Positions 35,766 through 48,688 are shown, counted from the first letter of the stretch. The stretch is 64,000 bases of DNA from Plumapathes pennacea (GCA_964036295.1 OZ038469.1:9750067-9814066), one strand, 5' to 3'. Translations and numbers: made by a program. The notes: generated from the letters alone by a model not told the origin.

Positions 35766-35935
35766 TACTTTCTTGTTGATCAACAGTCAACCGAAGGCTA
35801 TGTTTATGAATTACTAGCAGCAGTTCCCAACTTACAACTCAATAATTTGAAATATTATATACTGGACAAAAAATATGAAGAAAGCATATTACATTGTGCA
35901 TGTGCATATTACATGTACATGTGTCATAAGTATAG

Positions 35936-36085
35936 GTAATCACATGATTTCGAGTGCAATTTGGAATAAATTAGCACACATAAATTTTTCAAAGACCACA
36001 AAATTGCACGAGTGCAATTTGTGGTCTTTGAAAAATTTACGAGTGCTTATTTATTCCAAAATTGCACAAGAAATCATGTGATTAC
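35936..36085. repeat. Foldback hairpin element
   Basis: gtaatcacatgattt on the left pairs with aaatcatgtgattac on the right. The inner arms caaagaccacaaaattgcac and gtgcaatttgtggtctttg are perfect, giving a near-continuous hairpin of about 65-bp stem. Confidence 0.85.
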
Positions 36086-36086
36086 T

Positions 36087-36394
36087 TGTTAATAACATGC
36101 ATACAATAATTTACGTCGTGCAATTTTGTTCAATTCTGTTACAATTCACAAGTAGTCTACAAGTGTCTCTCAAGAACTTTGTTTTCTCGCAAACAGAATC
36201 GGAATCATCCTGAGGAATGAAAACATGCCCTTTTGTTTTGTTTGGCTTTGCAAATACGTGCGCCAGCTGTCGGCAATTTTTAATTTCAAATTTCTGCACT
36301 CTAAATTTCACATTTTTGCACTGTTTGGGATAAATTTTATTGACGTGCGCTCAGCCAACCAGGAATGCAAATTATTGTATGCATGTTGTTAATG
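36087..36394. repeat. MITE with ~22-bp TIRs
   Basis: aataacatgcatacaataat at the left is matched with a mismatch by the reverse complement of the right end (attattgtatgcatgttgtt). It abuts the preceding hairpin. The minus-strand ORF inside has no domain. Confidence 0.75.
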
Positions 36395-37265
36395 CTCTAA
36401 TAAGCCCCCCTCTACTGCACAAGGCCAATTTTTTAAATGTCTGCTGCCTTCTCTAATAATCCATTTTATCCTGCCTAATGTGAGCACCAAATTTATTTAT
36501 TTTTTTCGTACAACCCATGTACCTGTACAGACAATAAAATAATATTGATAACCTACTTGTACTGTAGCTAACTTTTAAACCCAAGGGCCTATTATTTGCA
36601 TCATTCAATACCTATTTTCAAAATGAATGGAAACAGTAGTGGATTGGCATTATTTCTAGCCTTCAAATACAGCCATCTCCTGCCCAATGGGTGATGGCTG
36701 TATTCATAGGCTACACTTACTAATTCCTGAGATGGATATTACTTTTTCTTGGGGGTTGGGGGTAAAATAATAGTTATCCTAGAAAAATAGTACTTTTCAT
36801 GTCTCTAATACCATTCAGGGCAACATAGTTTCAACTTTGGACCAGAACAGAGAAGGTAAATGCTTAGCTGTTATATTATTCTTATATAGTGATTTGTTTA
36901 CTCTTACAGAGTGAGAATAGAGTTATTGACCAGAGGCAGCTCTGGTTTTAAAGAGCAAAAAGCACTTCAGGGAACACCCTAGCTATCACCAAGTCATTTT
37001 TTTGGCAGACTCAATATACCACTTCCATGAAACTGTAACATTGTTGTACTGTTTTATTGTATTCTAAAAACAACTTATTGTTTATATCCTTTGTCTAAGT
37101 TGCAAGCATTTATGCCACATCTCTGTCAGCAACACTATTTTTTACTCTTGCTGCAATCCAGTTTCAAACAAATATTATAAATAAAAAGTCAAACTATTAA
37201 CATGTTCACTCATAACTTCTTCATGTGGAACTATTTTATTGATGGAAACATTAATATATTATCCA

Positions 37266-40200
37266 TCAGTCATTGAAGCCAGGAAACTCTAACTTTCTTG
37301 GTGTCATGAACTGCTTGACCATTTCATCGGTGACAAGTTTTCTTCTTTCCTGGTGCTCACTAACAATAGGTTGCAGTACAGAAATGAGTTCCTTCTTGAT
37401 TTCCCCAGATAGCATCTTCCCACTTGAGTAGTCCTACAAGGAAAAGGATTCAAATCAAGAAATTGCTCTACTCTGCTTCTCAGAGACTTATTCCAGATAA
37501 AAATTACTGTATCATACGGTCACAAACTACATGTACTTTTAGTGTTTGTTTGATTGGGTCTGTTCCAGAATAGGAATAGCAATGTTGATTGGTAAAATTC
37601 TGTGGAGCTGACTTGGGTACAGATGCATCGGGAACCGCATTAATGCCAACATGAAGGTTTCAAAACAATCTAATTTTCTGCAAAACAAGCAACACTTTGG
37701 GTCACTTTCGCTATTCCCATTCCAGAATAGCCCCAATCAAACACAGCCTTAGATGAAACTACAAACAGTGAGGGGTTTGAACTTTGCTTCAGTTGGTTTG
37801 CTAACAGCAGCTTTTTACCCTTTTTAGAGCCCTGTGCTGACTACAGCGCAGACAACTTGAGGAAGCAATAATATGCATTTCCATAGAAAACTATGTACAT
37901 GCAGTTAACATGAAGTTATACACATTAGTGTAGTACTGCATGCTACAGTACTTTAGTAATGAGCTTTGTTGTGCAGTACATGCACATGAACTGTAGAATC
38001 CAACATATAGACAACAGAGTGCTTTGTTACATCAAGTCCTATCAGCTAGCACTGACCTCTCGTATACGTTCCAATTTCTCATCATCTTCCAAGAAGAAGG
38101 TCAAGTATTTGTAAGAAATATCTACTGAAGTATCCCCTCCATACTTTCTGTGATCTTCAACAGTATCCCTGCCCCCTGAGAAGGCATACTTGTTTACCTG
38201 TAGAGAAGAAGAAATGGTGTTTGGAGGGATGGGGGGTGTGGTGTGATCAGTAATGCAATATTGATATTTGCACATTGTATTTGCACAATACTGTACTAAA
38301 TAATAGTTATACTGTCAGGCATAATCTTATTCATTTCAGCACTCCCATTTACTTGAACTGAAAATTTTGTTAATGCTATGTCTACTAAAACAAAATAAAA
38401 ATGTCCTCAAAAGCATCAATTAGAAAAAGCTCTGAAATGTTTGGATTTTAACTATGAGTACTGAAATTATTTATAGAGCAGACTGTTGATTGACAACTGA
38501 CAGATGAAAGAAGTTCCCATTTTATGCTAGCCTTGTCTATTTTCCATGTTGGGCCATTATGCTTAGCTAACACCTCAGATAAATAATGTATGAAAGTACA
38601 GTGACACTATTATAATATAATATTTAGTAATTATTAAAAATTAATTATAACAATTTGCAGATACTGCAGGCCTCAAATCAAAATGTCTTACTACAACTTT
38701 ACAGTATTTGGCCATGGTTGTATCAAATTTTGTCTATGATGCATGGGGAGTTCGTCTAACTTGTAAAATACACTTGTACAACAAAATGTTTCATAGAATA
38801 ACTATGATACTGAGCAGGCTGTGACTGAGGCTAAAACATGGTTTTGTGAAGCATGTTTAGTTATTTTATAAAATCAATATAACACAAATTTCCATGTCTT
38901 TGTACTCATTATGTAAATGCTTGGGATGCTGTGAGAACACTCAAAAAAGTTTTCTTATGTTCTCACAACATCCAGGTGTTATGAATTGCTCAACTACTGA
39001 ATTGCAGACTCCTGGTTGACAGTCTTTTATAAAACACAAACCTTCTTTTTGACTTGTGCTGGTGTATCTGTAAGAAAGACTGAAGATGTTGGATCACTGG
39101 AACTCATCTTTGTTTTTGCCCCTTGTAATGCAGGGAAGAAGGTGGAAAATATCAGCGACGGTTTGAGACAACCAAGCCTTGGTGCAACATCGCGTGTCAT
39201 TCTAAAGTAGGGGTCCTAGAAAATGATTAGACCAAAGGTTTATACATTAGTAACTTATACTGTAACTTCTATACAATCAAACTGTACACATAATATTACT
39301 GTAATAAGTAGCTAACTTTCTGGCACTGCATAAAGACAGCAAAATTAATACAGTCGAACCCCGCTACGCGTATTTTGAAGTCCCACGAGACATGAAAAAA
39401 AAAGTTCGAAATAGCGGGTTTCGAAAAACCAAGCTGGCATCAAATTACAAGAGTTTGTATTTGTATTGTATATTTGAATAACGGCTGATCCACAACTATG
39501 TAAGCATGTTAAGACAAACTTCCAAGCTTTCACAATAAAACAGAAGATGGGACACTGCAAGTTGTCAAGCAATATTATGTCATCAACTGATAAATTAGTA
39601 CGAGTTCAATTAAAATTCAATATTTCCAGCTGTGCTCTGTTGTTTTTCCATAAAAGTTGACATAGAGTTGAAAATAACGGGGTCGAATTTAGGTCAAGGG
39701 GAACCAGGGTCAGTTCAAAATAGTGGGGAGTTCAAAATAACTGACTTCGAAATAGCCGATAGTAAATGACTGAAAAAATGATGGTAAATCCAAGGGGATT
39801 CAGCTTGACTTCAAAATAATGGGGACTTCATTAACTGAGATCAAAATAGCGGGGTTCGGCTGTATTTTCAAATATTCATTATACCTGCACCACTACTAAA
39901 ATGAAATTATGTGACTGTGTAAAATTTCAGTGAACTGGATATTTTTTTTGTTAAAATATTGGATGTAAAAAATAGGAAAAAAAATTCTGATCACCATTAT
40001 TTTACAGGGTCCAGCTAGTTTCAAATAATAAAATATAATATGGTATCATTTTTTATTGAAACCAGGTCCTCTTCAACCTGGCCATATAACCTCCTCAGGA
40101 AACATATTATATTGTATACAAGTCTTAATTTTTCATTTTAATTCTTTTTTCCTGATAAAAGTATTGAAAGTGACACTAGTTCTTCATTGCCACACAAAAT

Positions 40201-43200
40201 TATTACACAACTATACAATTAAGACCAGACCTGATCAATAGCACAAGGAATTAGACATTGGACATCTTTCCGACTTCCGAATGTGTGAGGGAAGGAATTG
40301 CAAAATGCTGGTGATGCTTGGATAGCAGGGAAAGCAACTTTACCTGAAAAACAAAACATAAAATAATGCAATTGATTCATTCAGTGTATCAACTGTAAGT
40401 ATATTGTTTATGTTCAAATGTTTTATTATCATGTTTAAGCAATATAACACACATTTTTCATATCTTTGTACTCTTATATAAAGATGCAGGATGTTGTGAG
40501 AACATGAGAAAAGTTCAAAATCACAAGCTGCTTCAGTGAGTATTTTTGAACTTTTTCAAGTGTCTCACAACATCCCAGTGTTTATATCAGAGTACAAAGA
40601 CATTGAAACACACATTGATTTTATACTAAAAATACGATAATCGCAGATACCCCCTCGCTCTACCATTGATGGGACTTTTACTTTGGTACTCCCAACAAGA
40701 GTAGCCTTTGTTTTACCGAAATGTTGATTCAATCTTTTCTTTGAAGTCAAGTGCTACACGCAAAGGAAGGAGAAAAAGAATGGTGTGTGTTATACTTTTG
40801 CATTGAAAAAAGAGTCGATGCGTGACAAAGTACGTATTTCCCATGGTCGGCATGTCAAATTAATTCATACAGTCTGCCAAGCACGTTCTCAAAATTTAAT
40901 ACTTAAATTTTGAAGTTGGTTGGCCGTCGTAGTATGGGAAAAATGGAACACCAATTTTCCAATTTTGAATTCATAGGCAGTACAATTAAATAGGCTTCCT
41001 GTGCGATTTGTTTTTACTCTGGACTGCATGCACCAGACCTGCATGCATATTTAATGAGCTCGAATAGTTTTGTATGTGAACCCACTCAAAACAGCATGAT
41101 TTCTCCCAGAATCAAAGCAAAACTTGAACGGTTTACTTCAAATTATACGCGGGCTTCAGACCTAGTCATACTTCTGAGGGCTTGTGAACGATTCTCGCTG
41201 CAATCACCGCATGTCAGATTACAGCATTTGTTACAGTTTTTAAACTGTAACAAATGACTTAAAGGTCTTGAAAGAAAAAATAAGACATCTGACTAAATCA
41301 TTCAAGACTCCAAGTTCCGATTGCTCTGAGCGAATACAGTAGCCAAAAATGGCGACAGAAGCGTATTAAAACAATACTTCGAGAGAAAATGATCAGCATA
41401 CAGATTTTAATACATTCTTGAAGTGATTGAGTTGTAAGCTAAACGGGATAGAATATATATTTGTCACGATGATTGTTCAATTTCTACTGACTAACCTTTG
41501 CTGCTTGTCCTTTCTGAATAAGTATCTGAGTTTAACACAAAACGGCGTCTGAAGCTCCCGATTATCTTTCAAGCGCTGTTTCCTTTGCAGAGCCATTTCT
41601 TTGGCACGCTTCTGTTCATGATGCTGTCAGTTATAACATGTTTGTCGTCTTTTCTCTAGAAGTATTTGGCACTGTTCGATTGTTTCACAATTTCGCCTTG
41701 CCCGTGCCTATTCCCTTCTCTTTTGAAGATGAGCTTCACGAGACCGTTTTGTTTCAAGTTTTCCAGCTTTCAAATTCATTTTCGTGAATGCAGTTATGTA
41801 CAATATTATTGCTTCGTTCAAATCTTTTTTTCTTCCGAATGTCAGTAAGGACAATGGCGGAAACGCTAATCGATAATTATTACGTCATTGCCTTAGGCAC
41901 CTGGCCTATAAAGTCGTACGCCAGACTGACTGGCCAGCAAACTGACAGAAGAACATTAAATTTCGAGATGGCAACCCACTTGGAGTCTTCAAATAGGGCA
42001 ATTTTGCTGCATTAGCATTGTGATTATTACCCTTGCTTTGCTCAGGGAAAATAACTAAACAAAAATGCTTCACAAAACCATGTCTTTGTACTTATTGATA
42101 AAATGGTTTTCTAGCCATTCAGAATGCACGTAGTATCATAGTTATTTTATAATATGTTTTAAACAAAATAAAAAAAATAGTCACCTATACATTCACTGTC
42201 TCCGAAGCCAAATATAGCTTTCACTTGGTTAACTGTCACACATCGTTGGACCTTGATAATATTTGTGTAGAATTCTGGACAAGCACTGCAAATTGACAGT
42301 GAAAATTATTTTTGACTGTTTGACAGTTCTGCAAGAAAAAAGTCCTATACAAGTGTAGTACATGTACAAAGCAATCCAGTCCAGTCCTTCCAGCCAGCAA
42401 TACAATATGGGGAAGACATTTGCTGGAATTAAGGGATATTATTGGATATTATGGTAGCAAGTTCCAGCCCCTTTCAATGCCTGCACCTGCAATGTTTGTT
42501 GGGTACAATAGAAAAATCAGTTGTAGCTAGCAGGGGTGGGGGAGGAAGGGGGGGGGGGGGGGGGGTGTTAAGTTGCCGCCCCCATTCCCTCAAGAAAAAT
42601 GGGACATCATAACAGCTAAAGAAGCTGGCAACTTTAAAAAAATGGTGCAATCCTTACTATGGCCCTGAAAATAATTATTACTTTCTAGATTTTGTTGCTC
42701 ATCATCTTACAGAGGATTGCAGGCCACTCAGTGACAGCAATTGGCACATATAACTCCACACCAAATTGTTAAATACTTAACAAAAAAAATAATGACACAT
42801 GGCTCTCACAGTGGTAATAATTATCATTGTGAGAGCCATGTCATTATAGTGTTATTTAATTACTGACATTATTTAATATTATTTCAAAACAAAATCTCAC
42901 CTTATGTAATCAATGTCTGAGAAAATAAATGTCTTCTTGACATCAAAGCCACAAGCAATGATATCCTTGGCATTTTCATAGGCTAATCTGTGGGCTTCTT
43001 CACACTTCATATTCTTCATAAAGAACTTCTCATCATCAGTAAGTTGAATTACCAATGGAATGTTAAAAGCCTCTTGAAGGTATCTAAAGGCAGAAAAGTG
43101 GACTACATGTAGTTCTGAGTTGCCTGTTAAGTGCCTCTATTTTTAAAACGTAGGAGCAACATCTTTTTTTTTGTGAAAATTGAGTTTGATGTGCATGAAA

Positions 43201-44450
43201 ATGAACTTGCAAATAAAACTACAATACTATTACTGTATGACCAAATAAAGGTTTTGCACTCTGTCTAGTTTCAAATTAAAGGCAACAAGCATCTCCAGCG
43301 GAAATGGCCTCTTGTCAATGACCAGCAAGCATGCATTCATCCCCATGTTTACACCTTTAGCAAACTGTAAGAGTGAATTTATCTGGATTTGAGGTGGCCT
43401 CACAGGGTAAACAGTTTGTAACTGATGGTGTTACCCTGATTAAATATTAATAAAATATTAATGATATGAGTGTTCACATTAGTTTTTGTGAATCCGGTGA
43501 ACTTTTAAATAGTGAACTGAACCCAAACACCAGCTAGTTTGCATCTGGAGGGCCTGAACAGTTTGTGGAATTTGTATTGTGTAAACTCAGGAGTGAATGA
43601 ATTAGAGAACTTACAATACTTACAGAGTGGAAAACACATTAAACAGAAGGCAGATCTACTGTACAGTATGCATGTTACTCTTACTTTGTAAAAATAAAAG
43701 GGATCAGGTGTCCCATGTGCATGGATTCTGATGAGGGTCCTCGGCCAGTGTACAGGTAGAAAGGTTTCTTGGCTTCATATGCGTCCAGGATGTTTTTAAG
43801 GTCCCTAAAACACAACACATTGCCCAAATCTTTATATTACACTAATTTGTAAATATCAGTAAATATTAACAAATAGTTTATTTATTAAAAACATTATAAT
43901 TTAAGGTGATTCCCTAGAAAAAGAATCTGTCATAAATTTGTAATAAAATTTGGCACAATTCTACAACAACTCAAGAGGGTCAGAATGATGCAATAAAAAC
44001 GGGGTCACAGTGCTCGTTTTACAGCAAAAAACTGATGAATATGGTGTTCCAGTGTCTGTTGTGTGCACCCAATTCTGGGAAAATAAGGCCAATGATTTTC
44101 AAGGCAATCTGAAATATCACCAAACCCTCAACTTTAGTCTATTGATTATTCACCTTTGCCACAGAAAAATACACCAAAAATTGGTGGAAGTTGATGTGCT
44201 CTCTTGAACCGGAAATGGCTCGATCCGTAGGGTTTCTTACAACTGCGTAAAATCTGGCCATATATATATCTGCCTATTTTTTCCTGTACTTTTACTGGGA
44301 AAATAGTTCTTATTAAAATTAATATGGGGTCACCGTACTCGTTATAATGGTAGCGCTACAGATTGGTCTCTGCTGGGGTATTAGTTCCCAGACCCCAATA
44401 CAGAAAAACATTGATGTGATGTCCACAAAACAGCATTTCTATCTGGTTTT

Positions 44451-44481
<31 letters not shown>

Positions 44482-47086
44482 GGGACACAAGGTGTCGCAA
44501 ACACAAAGACACCTGCAAGGAGACTAGTGTGACTTCAAAATAGCGGGGTTCAACTATATATGCATACAAATGAAAACAAATCAATCTTGAAAATGTAGTG
44601 GTTCTCAATGTCCACTGTCTCAAATGTGTTATGTAAAGATGCGCAACGCAAAACCAGCAAATCACCTTAAGAATGTTGGCAAGATCTTGTGAATGTTGGT
44701 GAAAAGAACACGCAAACTAAAGCAAGGTCTTGCAAGACAGAGGGAGGGGGTGGGGGTGGGGGTGGGGCAAGACAAACGTTAGAGCTGTGACCAACTCTTG
44801 TCAAAAATTTGAGTCAAAATGGTGCCTTTCTCTCTAATGTGGTCATAATAATAAGCTACTGGGCAAATGGGACTGCAATGCAATCTAAAGTGTGAAATGA
44901 ACATGAATTGATGGAAGATATCATACAAACTGTATTCTCATCATACCTGTGTGAAAAAAAGATCCCTCTCTTTAACAAATGATGTGCTGGTTTTCCGGTG
45001 AGTTTCTCTATCCTTTTGACATGCTCACTCTCAAGTTTGGAACAACCAAAATCTCCTGATAGTGTACAAAATGAGAATATTGATATTTTAGCATAATTTC
45101 CTCTCCCTCTTCTCCAGCTCCTGGGTCCAGTGAAACCCCAGATATTTGTCTTTCTTTTTTTCATTGGACAACAAATTCTGCACCCCCTAGCCATGCACTA
45201 GAAGCTGGTAAATTACCAAAGATAATAAGACAGGAAGCTGGCCACATTGTTACAGCCTTACAGTATGACTGGTTCTTGAAGTGATGACCTGTGTTATAGA
45301 TTCTGATACATAATGACTTCTGCAACTACTGTACATGATTTCAAGTACATTATTTTGTCAAAAAAAAAAAAAAAAAAAAAAGCTCCAGTGCTAGGGGTGA
45401 TGAATGGTGTCTTGAAAATCATGGGCCTCGGAAACTTTTGAACTGACCTTGAAATCTCGAAAGCCTTTGTGATGAGTCACATTTCGTTTTTTGTGTGTTT
45501 CTTTCACTTCGTTTCTTTTCAGATTTTCTTAAGTCATTGAAGAATTGGTCTGCAATTTTCAAACAAGGGTCTCTGATTTTACCATTCACCACCCCAGTGT
45601 TGTATCCAGGATTTCAAAACTGGGGGTCCTTCGGACCCCCTCATCCAAAATTTAGGGGTCCAAATAGGATTTTGTGGGGTCCAACTAATTAATATTCATT
45701 TTTAATATTAATATTCGTGGCGCGTCATTATTCACATTGCTTATTTTTGTACCAAACAAATAACAAGCCGATAGGACATTTTTATGTTCCTGCCACATTT
45801 TGTTCTCTTTTGAGGAGGTTTTCTTCTAAAAGTATTTTAATGACGTCCGCCATACGCACAAAACATATTTATGCAAATCTGAACTCAATTCTTTGGGTTA
45901 TCAAATTTCACCACGCTACGCGAAAAGTTGACAGCTTGATTTTCAGTCGATGTGCAAGACTACAGGTCAATGTTTTAAGATTTGTATGCAGACAGATTTC
46001 GACCGTTTGTCATGTTAAAAGTGGTGTCGTCGTGATCGATAAAAGGTGTGCACGTCGCGATAAACTGAGCCGCTCGAACAGCCAGTGGTTTACAGTAACA
46101 TTTGATCGAATATTTTTTCAGTCACACTCGCATTCTAGGATTTAACCCTTAGAAATTGTACTACTTTTTTCGTGTCGTATGCGACAGAAAACCAAATCAC
46201 GGAGTGATTTTTTATTCGTGTCGTAAGCGAAAGTTGCAACGCGTAAATCGGGCTTTACCAACGCGCTATCAGTGGTGATCAAGGATCAGTGTCGGGTTTC
46301 CGCTTAGCGGGTCGCGTTCCGAAAAGAGTCGCTTGTCAAATTGATTATTTATTAATTATTAATTTTTCGAGTGCGTCCAAGCGGACGCACTTGCTGGAAT
46401 TTTTTGCGTCCAAATTGAGATTTGTGCGTCCCAGGACGCAATGACGTGCTCTGGATACAACACTGCCACCCCTATTAGAGACATGCTAATCAGCACCTAA
46501 TAACCTGAGACTGAGACTGATCCTTTCTTTTAACCATGACTTTTTGAATTCAACTTTACACATACACCTGGTGATTGGTAAAGTTAGCCCCTAGTCAACT
46601 CTAAATCCAGATGCTGCATGGAACCCTAAATGAATTCCCAAGCTCAAAATACAGATTCTCTCAATGCATGAAGTATGGGCAAAATCAGCTATCATCTAAG
46701 AAAGGTTAATAATTGTATAGTGATTCTAATATTGAATGAGGAAATAAATAGTAACAGAAAAAGAACAACTAATAAACCAACATTATGAGAGAATAGTAAC
46801 ACAAAAAGAACAACTAATAAACCAACATTATGAGAGAATGATTTGTGATTTTGTTTGAGTCAATATTTTATAATCGTCTGTGATTGATTCGTGAAGTATT
46901 GAATGTCGGGTTGCTTTACCGTTGGTCATCCCTTAACACATTCAACAACCTGCAAAACTTACGAATAAGCTTATCATAATCGATTCCCTTGTTGTCCACA
47001 GCCACGACATTTTCCATCGTCACAATCTGTTCAACCGGCTCTGCGGGTACATTTTCTTTGTTGCCGTCACTTTCTGCTGTTGCCAT
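37266..47086 (-). CDS. WARS1: Tryptophanyl-tRNA synthetase, cytosolic type, 410 residues, 9 coding exons
   Basis: Charges tRNA-Trp with tryptophan. Minus-strand exons keep phase throughout: 46963-47086, 44947-45055, 43685-43804, 42901-43083, 42185-42285, 40231-40343, 39042-39215, 38057-38197 and 37266-37433 (TGA), 1233 nt. Class I signatures are intact: HMGH near residues 107-110 (after [12 protein letters not shown]) and KMSSS near 286-290. Other family landmarks are [47 protein letters not shown] and the C-terminal [15 protein letters not shown]. There is no WHEP domain, unlike the long human form. The start is taken as [13 protein letters not shown]; an in-frame upstream ATG (47173) is listed separately. 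Introns carry several MITEs. Confidence 0.95.
38868..38992. repeat. Foldback element in WARS intron
   Basis: gatgctgtgagaacac and gttctcacaacatcc pair, around cttatg. The left flank (atgtctttgtactca) is shared with 40437-40622 and 42060-42100, so it is a family. Confidence 0.65.
39349..39865. repeat. MITE with TACAGTCGAACCCCGCTA termini, in WARS intron
   Basis: tacagtcgaaccccgcta at the left is matched, with one mismatch, by the reverse complement of the right end (agcggggttcggctgta). The interior has many ttcgaaatagcgg/ttcaaaata phrases. Part of the same terminus recurs at about 44530-44556 (aaaatagcggggttcaa). I recall this family as abundant in coral genomes. Confidence 0.8.
40437..40622. 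repeat. Foldback element in WARS intron
   Basis: atctttgtactcttatat and ggatgttgtgagaaca on the left pair with tctcacaacatcc and atatcagagtacaaagaca on the right. Confidence 0.75.
40735..42050. repeat. Dispersed ~1.2-kb repeat, copy 2, in WARS intron
   Basis: Collinear with 26300-27480, sharing gaataagtatctgagtttaa and other blocks, but diverged and with indels. It occupies most of the intron between WARS exons 40231-40343 and 42185-42285. Its short ORFs (41054-41257, 41666-42015) are not called. Confidence 0.65.
42791..42846. repeat. Compact hairpin in WARS intron
   Basis: atggctctcaca and tgtgagagccat pair perfectly, and gacac/gtcat extends the stem, around a loop of about 18 bases. The size and perfection are like a tiny MITE or a pre-miRNA hairpin. 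Confidence 0.5.
43901..44670. repeat. Mobile-element remnant in WARS intron
   Basis: Begins ttaaggtgat and ends atcaccttaa, a 10-bp perfect inverted terminus. The interior includes two 'ggggtcac...gctcgt/actcgt' segments, a long T/G homopolymer tract (about 44448-44484) and a piece of the gcggggttc MITE. The ORFs inside come from these tracts. Confidence 0.55.
45595..46465. repeat. MITE-like element with 15-bp TIRs in WARS intron 1
   Basis: cagtgttgtatccag (45595-45609) is exactly inverted as ctggatacaacactg (46451-46465). The inner ends carry aggggtcca and gcgtcccaggacgc palindromes. The 142-residue ORF at 45717-46145 inside it has no recognised domain and I do not call it a gene. Confidence 0.75.
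46751..46840. repeat. 45-bp unit, two tandem copies
   Basis: Units at 46751-46795 and 46796-46840 differ at two bases (shared text includes aagaacaactaataaacc). Recent local duplication in WARS intron 1. Confidence 0.9.
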
Positions 47087-47173
47087 CGTCAAATGAATAC
47101 GTCTCCAGAAACTAGATGCCAATATATGCCGAGATTTTCGCCAAAGACCACCAAAACCACCTACACGAAGCAT
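47087..47173 (-). CDS. Possible N-terminal extension of WARS: mitochondrial presequence from upstream ATG
   Basis: In frame with the main start, ATG at 47173 adds 29 residues. They begin MLRVGGFGGLWRKSRHILAS and continue SFWRRIHLT. They are rich in Arg, Lys, Trp, Leu and Gly with no acidic residue, as expected of a mitochondrial targeting peptide. Leaky scanning or alternative transcription starts could give both mitochondrial and cytosolic enzyme. It could also be untranslated leader that happens to be open. Confidence 0.4.
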
Positions 47174-47343
47174 GAATCAGTGTTCAGATGAGTAGTGTTG
47201 CGAGAAGCTTGGGAACGAGATTTGCGCCGGCTGATGAAACCGGACACGCTGTTGTTCAGCGGTTGTGGGTCATTGCTGCGTGGAGGCCGCTTAAACCAAA
47301 TTGGCAGGCCAAACATGGGAGTGTGATAAGAGGTAGACATCAT
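47161..47343 (-). other. Possible upstream ORF in WARS leader
   Basis: A 60-codon ORF starting at ATGATG (47343) ends at TAG 47161-47163, overlapping the ATG at 47173 by a few codons in another frame. If transcribed in the WARS leader it would influence which of the two in-frame starts is used. The peptide has no recognised domain. Confidence 0.25.
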
Positions 47344-47559
47344 TGAAGCTGTGGTTATTTCTTAGGGACTACATGTTTAGACATAGAAGAGGAAATGACT
47401 AAGACAAATGATTAGCCGATGAGCACGCGATTCTCTCGCTTTTGTGACCAGCGGAACGGCAGCGGTTACATATATTTATACTTGAAGTAACATATTTCAG
47501 GACATGTTGTGCTATTACACTAAGTACTTACCCAGTCATATGGGAGACCCGAGACATTG

Positions 47560-47590
<31 letters not shown>

Positions 47591-48652
47591 TAAAATCGGA
47601 TAAATTAAACACGCCACTCTTTTAATAGCTTGCCCTTTTTTTAGACAATTTCTGACAAAATTGTCGAACAAAGGTGAGATTGAGGAAAGTGGAAAATATG
47701 CAATATTTATGGAGAATTTTCTATGAAATGCACTGATTCCAAGCTGATATAACAATTTCATTTGATGTATACAGTAAACAGAGTGAGAGAAAAAAGGTGG
47801 CATTACAGCAGACTTGGGGGGGGGAGGGTCGGTCTCAAGCATCAATATCCAAAGTACAAAATGTTTGATATTTGCTCAGACGTAACTTTGCCGAAATTGT
47901 ACAAACCCCATTTCAAACCCTCGGCTTCACAAAACCCTGGACCTACTCCAGCAAACTGAATCTTGATATTATGTTTTGACTTTTTTGAGTATAATAGCTG
48001 ACATAACTCAAGTTTCATCAAGTTTATTGTGATTTGAAATCATTGTATAATCTGAACAGAAATTGTCCAACAGTACTGACTGTGAATTATCTACAGAATG
48101 TTTGCATGAATTAGTTTGTACAGCAATGCTATGAGCACCACAACCACATTTAAATAATGGTTTGTACCAAAACTATTTGTTGAGTGTGATTTTCAGTTAT
48201 AGCCACAACTCTTGATTTTTCTATCTGGTGTGTAAGCTAGTGCCTGAGTTCGATTTTTTTTGTGTGTTGAAATTTAGATGTTTACAAGATAACATTGCCA
48301 AATATACATTCCTCTACTCAGCGAAAATATATAAAGTTCATGCAAGTGACATGCATAAAAAAATAAGAAATGCTTCTGAAAAGCATTTGAAAAAAAAAAA
48401 GAAAAGAAAAGAAAATAATGGGTTCAGACTCCTAGTAATATTCTATTGCATGGAAATCCAGCAACTGAGCTATCGCTCCCTCTTTCTGTAAGGCATGTTG
48501 CTATTGGGTCAGACAGCAACCAGACAAAGGTTGACTTTATACTTATTATTGTATAGCACACATACATTGTTTCTACCTGAATGACTACACTACAGTCTGT
48601 CTGCTCTAAACACCAATTTGCTGTACCTGTATCTAACTCCCAATAAAACTAA
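47344..48652. other. Between WARS promoter and I-kappa-B 3' end
   Basis: Presumed WARS promoter side (47344-47550), a long poly-A run (about 47561-47588) and AT-rich sequence. No gene is seen; the ORFs at 47762-47959 and 48228-48491 are not supported. Confidence 0.4.
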
Positions 48653-48688
48653 TTATAGCCCAGGTGCTCCAACAAACATTTGAAATAC
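48653..48688 (-). CDS. Candidate alternative last exon of the I-kappa-B gene
   Basis: A pyrimidine-rich acceptor (tttgctctgcag) precedes 36 nt that, joined in phase to a donor at 49022 (CCAGAG before GTTGGT), replaces the tail VGVFSEI with VFQMFVGAPGL and TAA. The donor is weaker than consensus. Either form could be real. Confidence 0.3.
   Translation of the reverse strand, partial: VFQMFVGAPGL

Larger units (their letters stand above)
35766..37265. other. Convergent 3' flanks between LRR gene and WARS
   Basis: Contains two foldback elements (35936-36085 and 36087-36394) and AT-rich sequence with AATAAA near 36534. A small hairpin built on atacagccatc (about 36664-36704) is present. No gene is seen. 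Confidence 0.45.

Noticed and set aside
44381-44665. Pro-rich minus-strand ORF
   Set aside because: Caused by a long T/G homopolymer run.
45717-46145. 142-residue plus-strand ORF
   Set aside because: Inside an element with 15-bp inverted termini; no domain and no splice context.
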